Shown here piece by piece: positions 49,688 to 60,479 of a stretch of DNA of 64,000 nucleotides; position 1 is the stretch's first letter; every line of letters begins with the position of its first letter. The DNA lies in contig NZ_JACSQV010000004.1 in NCBI RefSeq assembly GCF_014836445.1, positions 62,001 through 126,000 of the forward strand. Direction: 5' to 3'. The stretch is from Cellulomonas avistercoris. GTDB taxonomy: Bacteria > Actinomycetota > Actinomycetes > Actinomycetales > Cellulomonadaceae. The notes beneath the pieces were generated by a model, which searched no databases, had not been told where the DNA came from, and was given only the letters and a program-made list of their open reading frames with translations. The position numbers and the translations under genes were made by a program.

Positions 49688-50643
49688 GCGTACAGGCTGC
49701 CCGTGTTGATGACGGGTGTCGCGCGGGACTCCCCGCAGAGGACGACGAGCAGGTTCGACACCATCGCGGCGCGCCGCTCGTCGTCCAGCGTGACGATGCC
49801 GTCCGCCTCGAGGCGACCCAGCGCGCCCTCGACCATCGACACCGCGCCCTCGACGATCCGCTCGCGGGCCGCGATGATCGCGCCCGCCTGCTGGCGCTGC
49901 AGCATCGCCTGGGCGATCTCGGGTGCGTAGGCGAGGTTGGAGATGCGGGCCTCGACGACCTCGATGCCGGCGATGACGACGCGCGCCGCGACCTCGGCCG
50001 CGATCTCCCCCGACACGACGTCGGTGGCGCCGCGCAGCGAGTTCTCGCCGTCGTCGGCGTGGTCGTAGGGGTGCGACATCGCGACGTGCCGCAGCGCCGA
50101 CTCGGACTGCACGCGCACGAAGTCGACGTAGTCCTCGACCGCGAAGGTGGCCTTGGCGGTGTCCGCGACCTGCCACACGATGATGGAGGCGATGTTGATG
50201 GGGTTGCCGTCGGCGTCGTTGACCTTGAGCTCGCTGGTCTCGAAGTTGCGCACGCGCACCGAGACGTTCTTGCGCGTGGTGAGCGGCACGGTCAGGACCA
50301 GGCCGGTGCGGCGGATGGTGCCGATGTAGCGGCCGAAGAACTGCACGACGCGCGTCTGCCCGGGGCTGATGACGGCGATCCCCGTGAACAGCACGATGCC
50401 GAGCACGATCAGTCCAACGCCGAGGAGGCCCCATGCGTCGGCGCCGGTGGCGTCGGCGTGGATGAACAGCGGGATCGAGCCGCCCAGCGCCCCGAGCGCC
50501 AGGAGCAGGACGACGAGCCCCGGCCCGGCGCCGACGGCCCAGGCGTCGCGCTCGGCGACGTCGACGCGCGCGCCGGCGTGCCCGACGGGACGTCCGCTCG
50601 GGTCGCCGCCGACGGACTCCTGCGGTGGGACGGTGTCGGGCAT
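49684..50643 (-). CDS. SPFH/band 7 domain membrane protein
   Basis: A 319-residue flotillin/stomatin-like protein. Two helices (about 40-58 and 70-92) are followed by the band 7 domain (VVQFFGRYIGTIRRTGLVLT, VNDADGNPINIASIIVWQVA, YVDFVRVQSESALRHVAMSH). A coiled helix (RISNLAYAPEIAQAMLQRQQ) comes next. Members organise membrane microdomains and proteases. GGAGG precedes the ATG at 50643. It is in one operon with the RHH protein. Confidence 0.9.
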   Translation of the reverse strand: MPDTVPPQESVGGDPSGRPVGHAGARVDVAERDAWAVGAGPGLVVLLLALGALGGSIPLFIHADATGADAWGLLGVGLIVLGIVLFTGIAVISPGQTRVVQFFGRYIGTIRRTGLVLTVPLTTRKNVSVRVRNFETSELKVNDADGNPINIASIIVWQVADTAKATFAVEDYVDFVRVQSESALRHVAMSHPYDHADDGENSLRGATDVVSGEIAAEVAARVVIAGIEVVEARISNLAYAPEIAQAMLQRQQAGAIIAARERIVEGAVSMVEGALGRLEADGIVTLDDERRAAMVSNLLVVLCGESRATPVINTGSLYA

Positions 50644-50674
50644 GGTGAGCCTCCGGGGGATCGAGCGCTCGCGC

Positions 50675-50700
50675 GCTATCAATGTGATAGCACATTATCA
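50675..50700. promoter_or_regulatory. Overlapping palindromes upstream of the SPFH gene
   Basis: GCTATCA-ATG-TGATAGC (50675-50691), ATGTG-ATAG-CACAT (50682-50695) and TGATA-GCACAT-TATCA (50685-50700) share one strongly A/T-rich patch 32 bases before the SPFH start. This is most likely the promoter with an operator for a regulator such as the co-encoded ribbon-helix-helix protein. Confidence 0.65.
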
Positions 50701-50756
50701 CGCCCACCCCGTCCCCGCCCCGTCCCGTCCCCGCCCCCGAGCGCGCCACAGAACTG

Positions 50757-50808
50757 CCGAGCGCGGTACTCGTAGGTACCGCGCTCGCCAGTCGAGTACC
50801 GCGCTCGG
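50757..50808. repeat. Second CCGAGCGCGGTACTC palindromic element
   Basis: CCGAGCGCGGTACTCG (50757-50772) pairs perfectly with CGAGTACCGCGCTCGG (50793-50808). A further GGTACCGCGCTCG lies in the loop. C-rich DNA (50700-50737) precedes it and a G-rich run follows. Same family as 49332-49409. Confidence 0.85.
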
Positions 50809-50831
50809 GGGGTACGGGGGGCCTGGGTGGG

Positions 50832-53378
50832 TCAGGTGAAGCGGCGCAGGCGGAGGCTGTTGGTCACCACCAGGACCGACGAGAACGCCATCGCCGCACC
50901 CGCGATCATCGGGTTCAGCAGGCCCAGGGCCGCCAGCGGGATGGCCGCGACGTTGTACGCGAACGCCCAGAACAGGTTCTGCCGGATGATCCGCAGCGTG
51001 CGCCGCGACAGCCGGATCGCCTGCGGCGCCGACGCGAGGTCGCCCCGGACGAGCGTGAGGTCCGCCGCCTCGATCGCGACGTCCGTGCCCGTGCCCATCG
51101 CCAGGCCCAGGTCCGCGGTCGCGAGCGCCGCGGCGTCGTTGACGCCGTCGCCGACCATCGCGACGCGCGCGCCGCCGGCCTGCAGCCGCTCGACGACCGC
51201 GACCTTCTCGTCCGGCATGACCTGCGCGACCACGTCCTGCTCGGCGATGCCCACGGTGCGGGCCGTCGCGAGCGCGGCGCCCCGGTTGTCGCCCGTGAGC
51301 AGCACCGGCCGCAGCCCGAGCGCGCGCAGCTCGGCGATCGCCCCGGTCGACGTCGGCTTCACGGGGTCCCGCAGCACGAGGACGCCGCGCGCGCGGCCGT
51401 CCCACGCGGCGACGACGGCCGTCGCACCGTCCGCCTCCGCCGCGGCGACCGCGTCGGCGACCTCGTCGGTCCGCACGCCCTGCTCGTCGAGCCAGCCGAG
51501 CCGCCCGACGAGCACGCGGCGCGCGAGCCCGAGCCCGCTGTGCGCGGTGCGGACCACGCCGCTGACCCCGCGGCCGGCGTCGGCACGGAACTCCCGCACC
51601 TCGTCGGCCCCGATCGCGACGCCGTCGGCGCCGACAGCCACGTCGGCCGTGACCGCAGCCTGCCCGCCGTCTGAGCCGGATTGCTCTCTCGCGGGGGTGG
51701 GGGTGGGCGGGGTGGCCGCGATGGCGCGGGCGACCGGGTGCTCCGAGAGCTGCTCGACGGCCGCGGCGAGGCGGTGCACCTCGTGCGCGTCCTCGCCCGG
51801 GGCCGGCACGACGTCGACGAGCGCCATGCGCCCGGCCGTGACGGTCCCGGTCTTGTCGAGCACGACGGTGTCGACGCGCCGCGTCTGCTCCAGGATCTCG
51901 GGACCCTTGATGAGGATGCCGAGCTGGGCGCCACGGCCCGTGCCGACGAGCAGCGCGGTCGGCGTGGCCAGGCCCAGGGCGCAGGGGCACGCGATGATCA
52001 GCACCGCGACGGCCGCCGTGAACGCCGCCTGCACGCCGCCGCCCGTGGCGAGCCACACGACGAGCGTGCCGAGCGCGATCACCAGCACGACGGGCACGAA
52101 GACCGCGGAGATCCGGTCGGCGAGCCGCTGCACGGGCGCCTTGCCGGTCTGCGCGCGGGCGACGAGCCGGCCGATCTGCGCCAGGCGCGTCTCCTCGCCG
52201 ACGTGCGACGCGCGCACGACGAGGTGGCCGCCCGTGTTGAGCGTCGCCCCCGTGACCTCGTCGCCGGGTCCGACGTCCACGGGGACGGGCTCGCCGGTCA
52301 GCAGCGAGGTGTCGACGGCGCTGGTGCCGGACACCACGACCCCGTCGGTGGCGATCTTCTCGCCCGGCCGCACGGCGAACTCGTCGCCGACGGCGAGCCG
52401 GCTCACCGGCACGCGTCGCTCGACGCGGCGCCCGTCGGGGCCCGTCACGAGCAGCGCGACGTCCTTGGCACCCAGGTCGAGCAGCGCGCGCAGGGCGTCA
52501 CCGGCCCGGCGGCGCGAGCGGTGCTCGGCGTACCGGCCGGCCAGCAGGAACGTCGTGACGACGGCTGCGACCTCGAAGTACAGCTCGGGCACGGCCGTGC
52601 CGTGGCCGGCCCCCGCGGCGGGGAAGAGGGTCGGCGTCATGCGCATGCCGAGCTCGCCCGCACCGCCCAGGAGCAGCGCCCACAGCGACCAGGCGGTCGC
52701 GGCGACGACGCCGATCGAGACGAGCGTGTCCATGGTCGACGCGCCGTGCCGTGCCGCGCGGTAGGCGGCGCGGTGGAAGGGCCACGCGGCCCACGTCGCG
52801 ACGGGCAGGGCGAGAGCCGCGACCAGCCACTGCCAGCCGCGGAACTGCGTCGCCGGGACCATGCTGAGCACGAGCACCGGCACGGTGAGCACGGCCGCGA
52901 CGCGCAGGCGTCGACGCAGGTCGGTGCCGCGCGTGTCGTCGGGTGCCGACGTGTCGTCGTCGGGGTCGTGCTCCATGCCGGCGTGCTGCATGCCGGACAG
53001 CGCGTGCGCGAGGTCGTCGTGCCCCGCGTGGTCGGCGCCGTGCTCGCCGGCGTGGCCGTCGGTGCCCGGGTGGGCGTGGCCGTCGTGCGTCGCCGGCGCG
53101 CCGGCCCCGGGGCGCGTGAGCGGGCGCGCGTCGTACCCCGCGGCCTGCACGGCGGCGACCAGCGCGTCGACGTCGGGTGCGGGCGCGTCGTCCGTCGCGG
53201 TGACGTCGACGTGCGCGGTCTCGAGCGCGAGGTTCACGGTCGCACGGGCGCCCGGGACGCGGTTGAGCCGCTTCTCGACGCGCGCGACGCACGACGCGCA
53301 CGTCATGCCCTCGATGGCCAGGTCGATGCCCGCGGCGGTCACGCCGTCGGGGGCTCGACGGGCGGCGTCGGCGCTCAC
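50832..53378 (-). CDS. copA: Copper-translocating P-type ATPase CopA
   Basis: An 848-residue P1B ATPase exporting Cu(I). The N-terminal HMA domain has MTCASC (C27/C30) and is followed by a His/Asp-rich stretch (about 95-145). Eight helices are present, with the ion-binding CPC in [18 protein letters not shown]. Other motifs are LLTGEPVPV, the phosphorylation site [14 protein letters not shown] (HP motif) and [13 protein letters not shown] short low-complexity insert in the nucleotide-binding domain derives from a dispersed repeat. The GTG overlaps the copZ stop. Confidence 0.94.
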   Translation of the reverse strand: MSADAARRAPDGVTAAGIDLAIEGMTCASCVARVEKRLNRVPGARATVNLALETAHVDVTATDDAPAPDVDALVAAVQAAGYDARPLTRPGAGAPATHDGHAHPGTDGHAGEHGADHAGHDDLAHALSGMQHAGMEHDPDDDTSAPDDTRGTDLRRRLRVAAVLTVPVLVLSMVPATQFRGWQWLVAALALPVATWAAWPFHRAAYRAARHGASTMDTLVSIGVVAATAWSLWALLLGGAGELGMRMTPTLFPAAGAGHGTAVPELYFEVAAVVTTFLLAGRYAEHRSRRRAGDALRALLDLGAKDVALLVTGPDGRRVERRVPVSRLAVGDEFAVRPGEKIATDGVVVSGTSAVDTSLLTGEPVPVDVGPGDEVTGATLNTGGHLVVRASHVGEETRLAQIGRLVARAQTGKAPVQRLADRISAVFVPVVLVIALGTLVVWLATGGGVQAAFTAAVAVLIIACPCALGLATPTALLVGTGRGAQLGILIKGPEILEQTRRVDTVVLDKTGTVTAGRMALVDVVPAPGEDAHEVHRLAAAVEQLSEHPVARAIAATPPTPTPAREQSGSDGGQAAVTADVAVGADGVAIGADEVREFRADAGRGVSGVVRTAHSGLGLARRVLVGRLGWLDEQGVRTDEVADAVAAAEADGATAVVAAWDGRARGVLVLRDPVKPTSTGAIAELRALGLRPVLLTGDNRGAALATARTVGIAEQDVVAQVMPDEKVAVVERLQAGGARVAMVGDGVNDAAALATADLGLAMGTGTDVAIEAADLTLVRGDLASAPQAIRLSRRTLRIIRQNLFWAFAYNVAAIPLAALGLLNPMIAGAAMAFSSVLVVTNSLRLRRFT
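51675..51712. repeat. Dispersed GGATTGCTCTCTCGCGG element and G-rich tail inside copA
   Basis: GCCGGATTGCTCTCTCGCGG followed by GGGTGGGGGTGGGCGGGG matches the elements in hemD and at 44.8 kb. Read in the copA frame it gives [12 protein letters not shown], in a loop of the nucleotide-binding domain that varies in the family. Confidence 0.75.
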
Positions 53379-53605
53379 AGGAGCGACCGTCCCGGGGTCA
53401 CGGCGTACCCCGCCTCGGTGACGGCGGCCGCGACGGCCGCGGTGTCCAGCGGCGCGTCGGACGTGACCGTGACGGGCGACGAGCCACCCGTCACGAGCTC
53501 CACGGCGACGTCCGTGACGCCGGGCAGCGCCGACAGCTCCTCGGTGACCGCGTTCACGCAGTGGCCGCAGGTCATGCCGTCGACGCGGAAGGTGGTGGTG
53601 CTCAT
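53375..53605 (-). CDS. copZ: Copper chaperone CopZ (HMA domain)
   Basis: A 76-residue ferredoxin-like protein with the Cu(I) site MTCGHC. It delivers copper to CopA. The fold segments [20 protein letters not shown] and AVTEAGYAV are standard. GGAG lies six bases before the ATG. It overlaps copA by four bases. Confidence 0.93.
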   Translation of the reverse strand: MSTTTFRVDGMTCGHCVNAVTEELSALPGVTDVAVELVTGGSSPVTVTSDAPLDTAAVAAAVTEAGYAVTPGRSLL

Positions 53606-53690
53606 GGGGGTGCTCCTTCGGTTCTCGGTGGTCCGGCGGCGGCGGGGGCCCGCGCGAGGCGCGGCGGGCGGCCGGGGCGACCGGGAGTGG

Positions 53691-53723
53691 GGGCGGCTCT
53701 CCTCGTGGGGGTGGGAGCCGCCC
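53691..53723 (-). terminator. Hairpin after csoR
   Basis: GGGCGGCTC (53691-53699) pairs with GAGCCGCCC (53715-53723) just beyond the csoR stop on the minus strand. It probably gives partial termination between csoR and copZA. Confidence 0.55.
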
Positions 53724-53727
53724 GGGG

Positions 53728-54087
53728 TCAGCTCCGGACGAGTCGTGCGATGGCCGCCGACGCCTCGCGGACCTTCTCGGCCCCTGCCTCGGGGGACTGC
53801 CGGGCCGCGTCGACGACGCAGTGCCCGAGGTGGTCCTCCACGAGGCCGATGCCGACGGCCTGCAGGGCCTTCGTCACGGCCGCGATCTGGGTGAGGACGT
53901 CGATGCAGTAGACGTCCTCGTCGACCATGCGGGCGATGCCGCGGACCTGGCCCTCGACGCGACGCAGCCGGCGCAGGTACTCCTCCTTGGCGGGGGAGTA
54001 GCCGGGAGCGGCGCCGTCGGGGGCCGCGTCCGTGGCGTGCGTGCGGACGTCGGTGGCGGGGTGCGGGGCTGCGGGCATCACGCTCAT
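53728..54087 (-). CDS. csoR: Copper-sensing repressor CsoR
   Basis: A 119-residue four-helix regulator. The Cu(I) ligands are C61, H86 and C90 (spacing Cx24Hx3C), in VYCIDVLTQ and EDHLGHC. A disordered 28-residue N-terminal extension precedes the core ([20 protein letters not shown]). It represses the cop genes until copper binds. The operator lies immediately upstream. Confidence 0.93.
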   Translation of the reverse strand: MSVMPAAPHPATDVRTHATDAAPDGAAPGYSPAKEEYLRRLRRVEGQVRGIARMVDEDVYCIDVLTQIAAVTKALQAVGIGLVEDHLGHCVVDAARQSPEAGAEKVREASAAIARLVRS

Positions 54088-54095
54088 GGGAACAG

Positions 54096-54114
54096 GGTAC
54101 CCCCCCGGGGTATT
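54096..54114. promoter_or_regulatory. CsoR operator
   Basis: GGTACCCCCCCGGGGTATT, nine bases before the csoR start, fits the GTA-C-rich/G-rich-TAC pseudo-palindrome bound by CsoR proteins. It controls csoR and probably copZA, and may also overlap the divergent Rrf2 promoter. Confidence 0.8.
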
Positions 54115-54181
54115 CCGACCTCACCCGCCCGGTGCACCCCGCCTGCACGTGGCAGCACGCGGCGCAGGGGAGAATCGGCGC

Positions 54182-54640
54182 ATGCGTGTCTCGGCGAAGG
54201 CGGACTATGCGGTGCGGGCGTGCGCCGAGCTGGCGAGCAGGCCGGGCGGTGAGTCCGTCCCGAGCGACGTGCTGGCCGCCGGCCAGGGCATCCCGACCAG
54301 CTTCCTCGAGCGGATCATGGGCGACCTGCGGCGCGGCGGTGTCGTGACGAGCGTGCGCGGCCGCTCCGGCGGCTACCTCCTGGCCCGCGGGGCGGACGAG
54401 ATCACGCTCGCCGACGTGATCCGCGCGGTCGACGGCCCGCTGGTGACCGTGCGGGACGTGCGCCCGCCGGGCCTGACGTACGAGGGCTCCGCGACCGCGC
54501 TGCTCGAGGTGTGGGTCGCGCTGCGGACGGCGGTGCGCGACGTGCTCGACGTCGTGACGCTGGCCGACGTCGTGGCCCGGGAGCTCCCCGAGTCGGTGCA
54601 CGTGCTGGCCGCACGCGAGGACGCGTGGGAGAACCCGTGA
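54182..54640 (+). CDS. Rrf2-family transcriptional regulator
   Basis: A 152-residue winged-helix protein (MRVSAKADYAVRACAELASR, GIPTSFLERIMGDLRRGGVV, VRGRSGGYLLARGADEITLA). The three cysteines that hold an Fe-S cluster in IscR/NsrR are absent, so it should be a CymR/RsrR-independent, cluster-free type. It is divergent from csoR, and a TauE/SafE permease follows. A sulfur-related role is possible (inference). Confidence 0.88.
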   Translation: MRVSAKADYAVRACAELASRPGGESVPSDVLAAGQGIPTSFLERIMGDLRRGGVVTSVRGRSGGYLLARGADEITLADVIRAVDGPLVTVRDVRPPGLTYEGSATALLEVWVALRTAVRDVLDVVTLADVVARELPESVHVLAAREDAWENP

Positions 54641-54679
54641 CGGGGACGGGCTCCTCGCGGGCGGCGGCTCTCGGCTTAC

Positions 54680-54759
54680 GAGACGGTGTCTCAGGATACG
54701 GGAAGCTCTTGTAACCCGAGCACTCGGATCGGAATTATCAGCGTGGTACGGATATCCGT
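54680..54759. promoter_or_regulatory. Leader with two inverted repeats before the TauE/SafE gene
   Basis: GAGAC-GGT-GTCTC (54680-54692) and the perfect palindrome ACGGATATCCGT (54748-54759) lie in the unusually A/T-rich 179-base gap after the Rrf2 gene. One may be an operator for Rrf2. No known riboswitch class was recognised. Confidence 0.45.
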
Positions 54760-54819
54760 CCGTGCGCGCTCGACTTCCGACCTCCCGGCCCCGTGCCGGG
54801 CCCTCCCGAGGTGGTCCAC

Positions 54820-55800
54820 GTGCCCACGATCGTCCTGCTCGCCCTCGTCGGGCTCGCCGCCCAGCTCGTCGACGGAAGCCTGGGCATGGCCTACGGCGTG
54901 ACGTCGTCGACGCTGCTGCTGGCGATCGGCACCAACCCGGCTGCCGCGTCCGCCACCGTCCACCTCGCGGAGATCGGCACGACGCTCGCGTCGGGCGTCT
55001 CGCACTGGAAGTTCGGCAACGTCGACTGGAAGGTCGTCCTGCGCGTGGGCGTCCCCGGCGCGGTCGGCGCGTTCGCCGGTGCGACGTTCCTGTCGAACCT
55101 GTCGACCGACGCGGCCAAGCCCGTCATGTCGCTGATCCTGCTGGCGCTCGGCCTCTACCTGCTGATCCGCTTCACGCTCAAGGGGCTGCGCACCGACCGC
55201 CAGGGTCTGCCCCTGCGCAAGCGGTTCCTCACGCCGCTGGGCCTCGTCGCCGGCTTCGTCGACGCGACCGGCGGCGGCGGCTGGGGCCCCGTGGGCACGC
55301 CCGCCCTGCTCGCGAGCGGCCGGCTCGAGCCGCGCAAGGTCGTCGGGTCGATCGACACCTCCGAGTTCCTCGTCGCGATCGCCGCGAGCCTCGGCTTCCT
55401 GTTCGCGATCGGCTCGCAGGGCGTCGACTTCACCTGGGTGCTCGCGCTGCTGATCGGCGGCCTCGTCGCCGCCCCCATCGCCGCGTGGCTCGTCCGCAAG
55501 GTCCCGGGCCGTGTGCTCGGCTCGGCCGTCGGCGGCGTCATCGTGCTCACCAACGCCCGCACGATCCTGCGCTCCGACTGGGTCGGGGTCGGCGACACGC
55601 CCACCGAGGGTCTCGTCCTGGGCGCCATCGCGCTCGTCTGGATCGCCGCGATCACGTGGTCCGTCCGCGCCTACCGCAACGACCTGGCCGCCGGCCGCGG
55701 TGACGTCGCCGCCGTGGGCCACGGCCCGGCCGACCCTGCCGGGACGTCCGACGACGCCGCGGCGCTGGCCGACGTGACCCCGGTCCCGCCGACCCGCTGA
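54820..55800 (+). CDS. TauE/SafE-family sulfite/organosulfonate exporter
   Basis: A 326-residue membrane protein with eight or nine helices. The family repeat is seen as GLAAQLVDGSLGMAYGVTSS and GLVAGFVDATGGGGWGPVGT. The GTG at 54820 has GAGGTGG upstream and gives the usual start PTIVLLALVGLAAQLVDG; a GTG at 54793 is the alternative. Members export sulfite, sulfonates or related anions. The C-terminal 35 residues are disordered. Confidence 0.87.
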   Translation: MPTIVLLALVGLAAQLVDGSLGMAYGVTSSTLLLAIGTNPAAASATVHLAEIGTTLASGVSHWKFGNVDWKVVLRVGVPGAVGAFAGATFLSNLSTDAAKPVMSLILLALGLYLLIRFTLKGLRTDRQGLPLRKRFLTPLGLVAGFVDATGGGGWGPVGTPALLASGRLEPRKVVGSIDTSEFLVAIAASLGFLFAIGSQGVDFTWVLALLIGGLVAAPIAAWLVRKVPGRVLGSAVGGVIVLTNARTILRSDWVGVGDTPTEGLVLGAIALVWIAAITWSVRAYRNDLAAGRGDVAAVGHGPADPAGTSDDAAALADVTPVPPTR

Positions 55801-55839
55801 CGCACCGCCATCCGTCCGTCCCCTGGACGGACGCACATC

Positions 55840-55892
55840 GAGACCGGGCCGGGTCGTCGTCCCACCGTGGGAGGACGACCCGGCCCGGTCTC
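55840..55892. terminator. 25-bp bidirectional terminator between tauE-like gene and hemL
   Basis: The arms start GAGACCGGGCCGGGTCGTC and match over 24 of 25 base pairs around a CCG loop; outer GACGCAC/GTGCGTC can extend the stem. It lies 39 bases after the permease stop and 16 bases beyond hemL, so it can end both convergent transcripts. Confidence 0.85.
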
Positions 55893-55908
55893 GTGCGTCA
55901 GGCGCGCG

Positions 55909-57278
<1,370 letters not shown>

Positions 57279-57279
<1 letters not shown>

Positions 57280-58271
57280 CACCGCTCCTCCGCCAGCCAC
57301 CCGGCCAGCTCCGTCGCCCAGTACGTCAGGATGGCATCGGCACCGGCGCGACGGATGCTGAGCACGGACTCCGTGACAGCACTCCGACGGCCGATCCACC
57401 CCCGCGCGGACGCCGCCTCGATCATGGCGTACTCGCCGGACACCTGGTACGCCCAGACGGGCACGGGTGTGGACGCGGCGACGTCCGCGAGCACGTCCAG
57501 GTACGACATCGCGGGCTTGACCATGACGACGTCGGCGCCCTCGGCCACGTCGATCGCGACCTCCCGCGCCGCCTCGCGCCGGTTCGCCGGGTCCATCTGG
57601 TAGGTGCGCCGGTCGCCGTCGAGCTGCGACTCGACCGCCTCGCGGAACGGCCCGTAGAACGCAGACGCGTACTTCGCCGCGTACGCGAGGACCGCGACCT
57701 CGTGGTGCCCCGCCGCGTCCAGCGCGTCCCGCACGACGCCCGTCTGGCCGTCCATCATGCCGCTGAGGCCCACGAGGTGGGCGCCGGCCTGCGCCTGCGC
57801 GAGCGCCATCGCGGCGTACCGCTCCAGGGTCGCGTCGTTGTCGACCGTGCCGTCCGCGGTCAGGACGCCGCAGTGGCCGTGGTCGGTGAACTCGTCGAGG
57901 CACAGGTCGGCCTGCACGACGAGCGCCTCGCCGACCTCGGCGACGACGTCCGCGATCGCGACGTTGAGGATGCCGTCGGGGTCGGTGGCCCCGGTCCCGG
58001 TCGCGTCGCGGTGCGCCGGGACGCCGAACAGCATGATCCCGCCGATCCCGGCCTCGGCCGCGCGCACCGCCTCCCGGCGCAGCGAGTCGCGCGTGTGCTG
58101 CAGCACCCCGGGCATCGACGTCAGCGCGTGCGGCTCGTCGAGGCCCTCGCGGACGAAGACCGGCAGGACGAGGTCGGCCGGGTGCAGACGGGTCTGCGCG
58201 GTCAGGCGGCGCAGCGCGGGGGTCCGGCGCAGGCGGCGCGGACGCAGCCGGCCGGGGGAGGGGGTGGTCAC
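57279..58271 (-). CDS. hemB: Delta-aminolevulinic acid dehydratase (porphobilinogen synthase)
   Basis: A 330-residue TIM-barrel enzyme condensing two 5-aminolevulinates. The Schiff-base lysines are in [14 protein letters not shown] and [11 protein letters not shown]. The metal region, [16 protein letters not shown], has two cysteines here, fewer than the three of zinc enzymes, consistent with a magnesium-type or mixed site. GTG start overlapping the hemD stop (GTGA). Confidence 0.95.
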
Positions 58272-59341
58272 GGTGTGTCCTCCGTGGGGGTGGGGGGAGT
58301 GCCGGGAGTCGCGCCCGTGCGTGCGACGTGGTCGGCCAGCGCGTCGACGAGCCCGGCGAGGGTCTGGCGGCCGGCGACCGCGTCGACCCGCAGGCCGCGG
58401 CGGTCCGCTTCGGCCTGCGTGCTGGGCCCGATGACGACGACGCGGGTCGCGGGCGGGGGCGGGCCCAGGTGGTCGAGCAGGGCGCGCACGGTGCTGGCCG
58501 ACGTGAGCAGCACCGCGTGCACGTCGCCGGCGGCCCACGCGCGGGCGACCTGCGGGTCCGGGGGGCCGGCGGGCACCGTGCGGTAGACGACCGGGTCGTC
58601 GACGGACCAGCCGGCGGCCGTGAGTCCGTCGGCGAGCGTGCCGGCGGCGAGGTCGCCGCGCGGGAAGAGCGCACGGGGGGCGGTCGGGTCGGCGGCGACG
58701 AGGGCGGCGACGAGGTCCACGGCCGTCGAGCGGACCGGCGGCACGACGTCCACGGGCACGCCCAGCGCCTCGAGAGCGCGCGCGGTTCCCGGGCCGACCG
58801 CCGCGACCCGCACGCCCGTCCGCGCGACGAGGGCCGCGAGCCCGTCGTCGTGCGCGGCGGCGCGCTCGGCCAGCACCGCCACGGCGGCCTGGCTGGTCAC
58901 CGTGAGCCACGCGTACCAGCCGGCGCCGAGCGCGAGCAGGGCGTCGTCGAGCGGCGTGAGGTCGTCGAGCGGGACGGTCCGCACGAGCGGCACGACGAGC
59001 GGCTCGGCACCGACCGCGAGCAGCGCCATCGCCGCGGGACTCACGGCCGCCACCCCCAGGTGGTGAGAGAGCGATCCGGTTGCGGGCAGGGACCTCGGGC
59101 CGCTACTGGATTGCTCTCTCGCGGCCTCAGGGGAGGGGTGGGGTCGGCCGTCGGGTCGGTGAGAGAGCGATCCGGTTGCTGTGGGGGTGGTGCCGTCGTG
59201 ACCGGATTGCTCTCTCGCGGCCAGGGGGGTGGGGGGGTGGGGGGTGGGGGTGGGGTCGAGGGGAGGGCGGGGGACCAGGACGCGCCAGCCGGTGAGGGGG
59301 CCCGTGGGGACGGCGGGGGCCTCGGGTCCGGCGGCGCTCAC
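58268..59341 (-). CDS. hemD: Uroporphyrinogen-III synthase with repeat-derived insertion
   Basis: A 357-residue protein, some 90 residues longer than usual. The start [13 protein letters not shown] is the first strand of HemD. The domain resumes at about residue 85 ([20 protein letters not shown]) and runs normally to the end ([20 protein letters not shown]). The ~58 residues between (containing AAREQSG...TGSLSH twice) come from two tandem copies of the dispersed repeat at 59063-59222. The insertion keeps the frame and lies in the loop after strand 1. GTG start overlapping hemC. Confidence 0.88.
   Translation of the reverse strand: MSAAGPEAPAVPTGPLTGWRVLVPRPPLDPTPTPHPPTPLAAREQSGHDGTTPTATGSLSHRPDGRPHPSPEAAREQSSSGPRSLPATGSLSHHLGVAAVSPAAMALLAVGAEPLVVPLVRTVPLDDLTPLDDALLALGAGWYAWLTVTSQAAVAVLAERAAAHDDGLAALVARTGVRVAAVGPGTARALEALGVPVDVVPPVRSTAVDLVAALVAADPTAPRALFPRGDLAAGTLADGLTAAGWSVDDPVVYRTVPAGPPDPQVARAWAAGDVHAVLLTSASTVRALLDHLGPPPPATRVVVIGPSTQAEADRRGLRVDAVAGRQTLAGLVDALADHVARTGATPGTPPTPTEDTP
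59063..59126. repeat. Dispersed inverted-repeat element, copy 1 inside hemD
   Basis: TGAGAGAGCGATCCGGTTGC at one end and TACTGGATTGCTCTCTCGCG at the other form an inverted repeat with a ~22-base loop. It is in frame within hemD. Confidence 0.85.
59158..59222. repeat. Dispersed inverted-repeat element, copy 2 inside hemD
   Basis: GGTGAGAGAGCGATCCGGTT and GACCGGATTGCTCTCTCGCG form the same inverted pair, followed by a G-rich run (59222-59275). The copy is about 95 bases from copy 1. Confidence 0.85.
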
Positions 59342-60366
59342 CGGACGTCCCCGAGCGGGGCGAGGTCGGCGGCGCCGGCCGCGAGCAGGTCCTCGGCGAG
59401 GCGACGGCCCAGGGCGTCGGCCTCGGCGTCGTCGGCGGCGGGACCGCGGGCGGCGAGGCGCAGCACGCGCGAGCCGTCGACCGCGGCGACCACGGCGTCG
59501 AGCACGAGCGTCCCGGTCGCGTCGTCGAGACGGCCCCACGCACCGATGGGTGCCGCGCAGCCGGCCTCGAGGCGGGCCAGCACGGCGCGCTCGGCGACGA
59601 CGGCACGACGCGTCGGGGCGTCGTCGAGGGCGCGCAGCGCGTCCGCGAGGGGCGTGTCGCCCGACGCGTCGCCCGTGCGCACCTCGACGGCGAGCGCGCC
59701 CTGGCCCGGCGCGGGCGCGAGGACGTCGGGGTCGAACCACTCGCTCACGGCGTCGAGGCGCCCCAGGCGGGCCAGCCCCGCGGCGGCCAGGACGACCGCG
59801 TCGAGGTCGCCGCGCGGCGCGTCGGTGGCGACCCCGGGGTGCGGGGCGTCGGGGCCGACGTGCGGCCCGTCCGCGACCGTGGTGGGGTCGAGCCCGCGCA
59901 CGCGGCCCAGGCGGGTGCCGACGTTGCCGCGGATGTCCACGACGTCCAGGTCCGGCCGCAGCGCCCGCAGCTGCGCGGCGCGGCGCGGCGACCCGGTCCC
60001 GACGCGGGCGCCGGCGGGCAGCGTGGCCAGCGTGAGGCCGTCGCGGGCGCACAGGGCGTCGCGCGCGTCGGCGCGGGGCGGGACGGCGGCGATCACCAGA
60101 CCGTCGGCGGGGCCGGTCGGCAGGTCCTTGAGGGAGTGGACCGCGACGTCGCAGCGGCCGTCGAGCAGCGCGTCGCGCAGCGCGGTGACGAAGACCCCCG
60201 TGCCGCCGAGGGTCGCCAGGGACGCCCGGACGCGGTCGCCCTGCGTCCGCACGCGGACGGTCTCGACCGTGAGGTCGGCGAGGGCGGCGAGCGCGTCCGC
60301 GACGTGGCCGGTCTGCGTGAGGGCCAGGGCGCTCGCGCGCGTGCCGATGCGCACCTGCTGAGGCAT
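59338..60366 (-). CDS. hemC: Hydroxymethylbilane synthase (porphobilinogen deaminase)
   Basis: A 342-residue enzyme polymerising four porphobilinogens. The dipyrromethane cofactor cysteine is in LEAGCAAPIG. RIGTRASALALTQT, VAVHSLKDLPT and RGNVGTRL are hallmark motifs. It is the first gene of the minus-strand hem operon; its stop overlaps hemD. The 233-base region upstream carries a palindromic operator candidate. Confidence 0.95.
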   Translation of the reverse strand: MPQQVRIGTRASALALTQTGHVADALAALADLTVETVRVRTQGDRVRASLATLGGTGVFVTALRDALLDGRCDVAVHSLKDLPTGPADGLVIAAVPPRADARDALCARDGLTLATLPAGARVGTGSPRRAAQLRALRPDLDVVDIRGNVGTRLGRVRGLDPTTVADGPHVGPDAPHPGVATDAPRGDLDAVVLAAAGLARLGRLDAVSEWFDPDVLAPAPGQGALAVEVRTGDASGDTPLADALRALDDAPTRRAVVAERAVLARLEAGCAAPIGAWGRLDDATGTLVLDAVVAAVDGSRVLRLAARGPAADDAEADALGRRLAEDLLAAGAADLAPLGDVR

Positions 60367-60460
60367 GCGTCCAGTGTCGTCGCCGGGCGCGCGGATGTCG
60401 AAACAGCCGGCCGCCGCGGGAGTTCCCGCAGGTGAGGGAGGAATATGCCCCGGCGCATCG

Positions 60461-60479
60461 TTCTGACGAATTGTCAGAA
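60461..60479. promoter_or_regulatory. TTCTGAC-N5-GTCAGAA operator candidate upstream of hemC
   Basis: A perfect 7-base inverted repeat in an A/T-rich patch 95 bases before hemC. A related TGACG-TGC-CGTCA lies at 60533-60545. Both fall in the only larger gap of the heme cluster (60367-60599). The binding protein is unknown; an iron, heme or redox regulator is plausible. Confidence 0.55.

Noticed and set aside
54680..54759. Possible SAM or other sulfur riboswitch before the TauE/SafE gene
   Set aside because: No conserved core of a known class could be matched; only two simple inverted repeats are seen.
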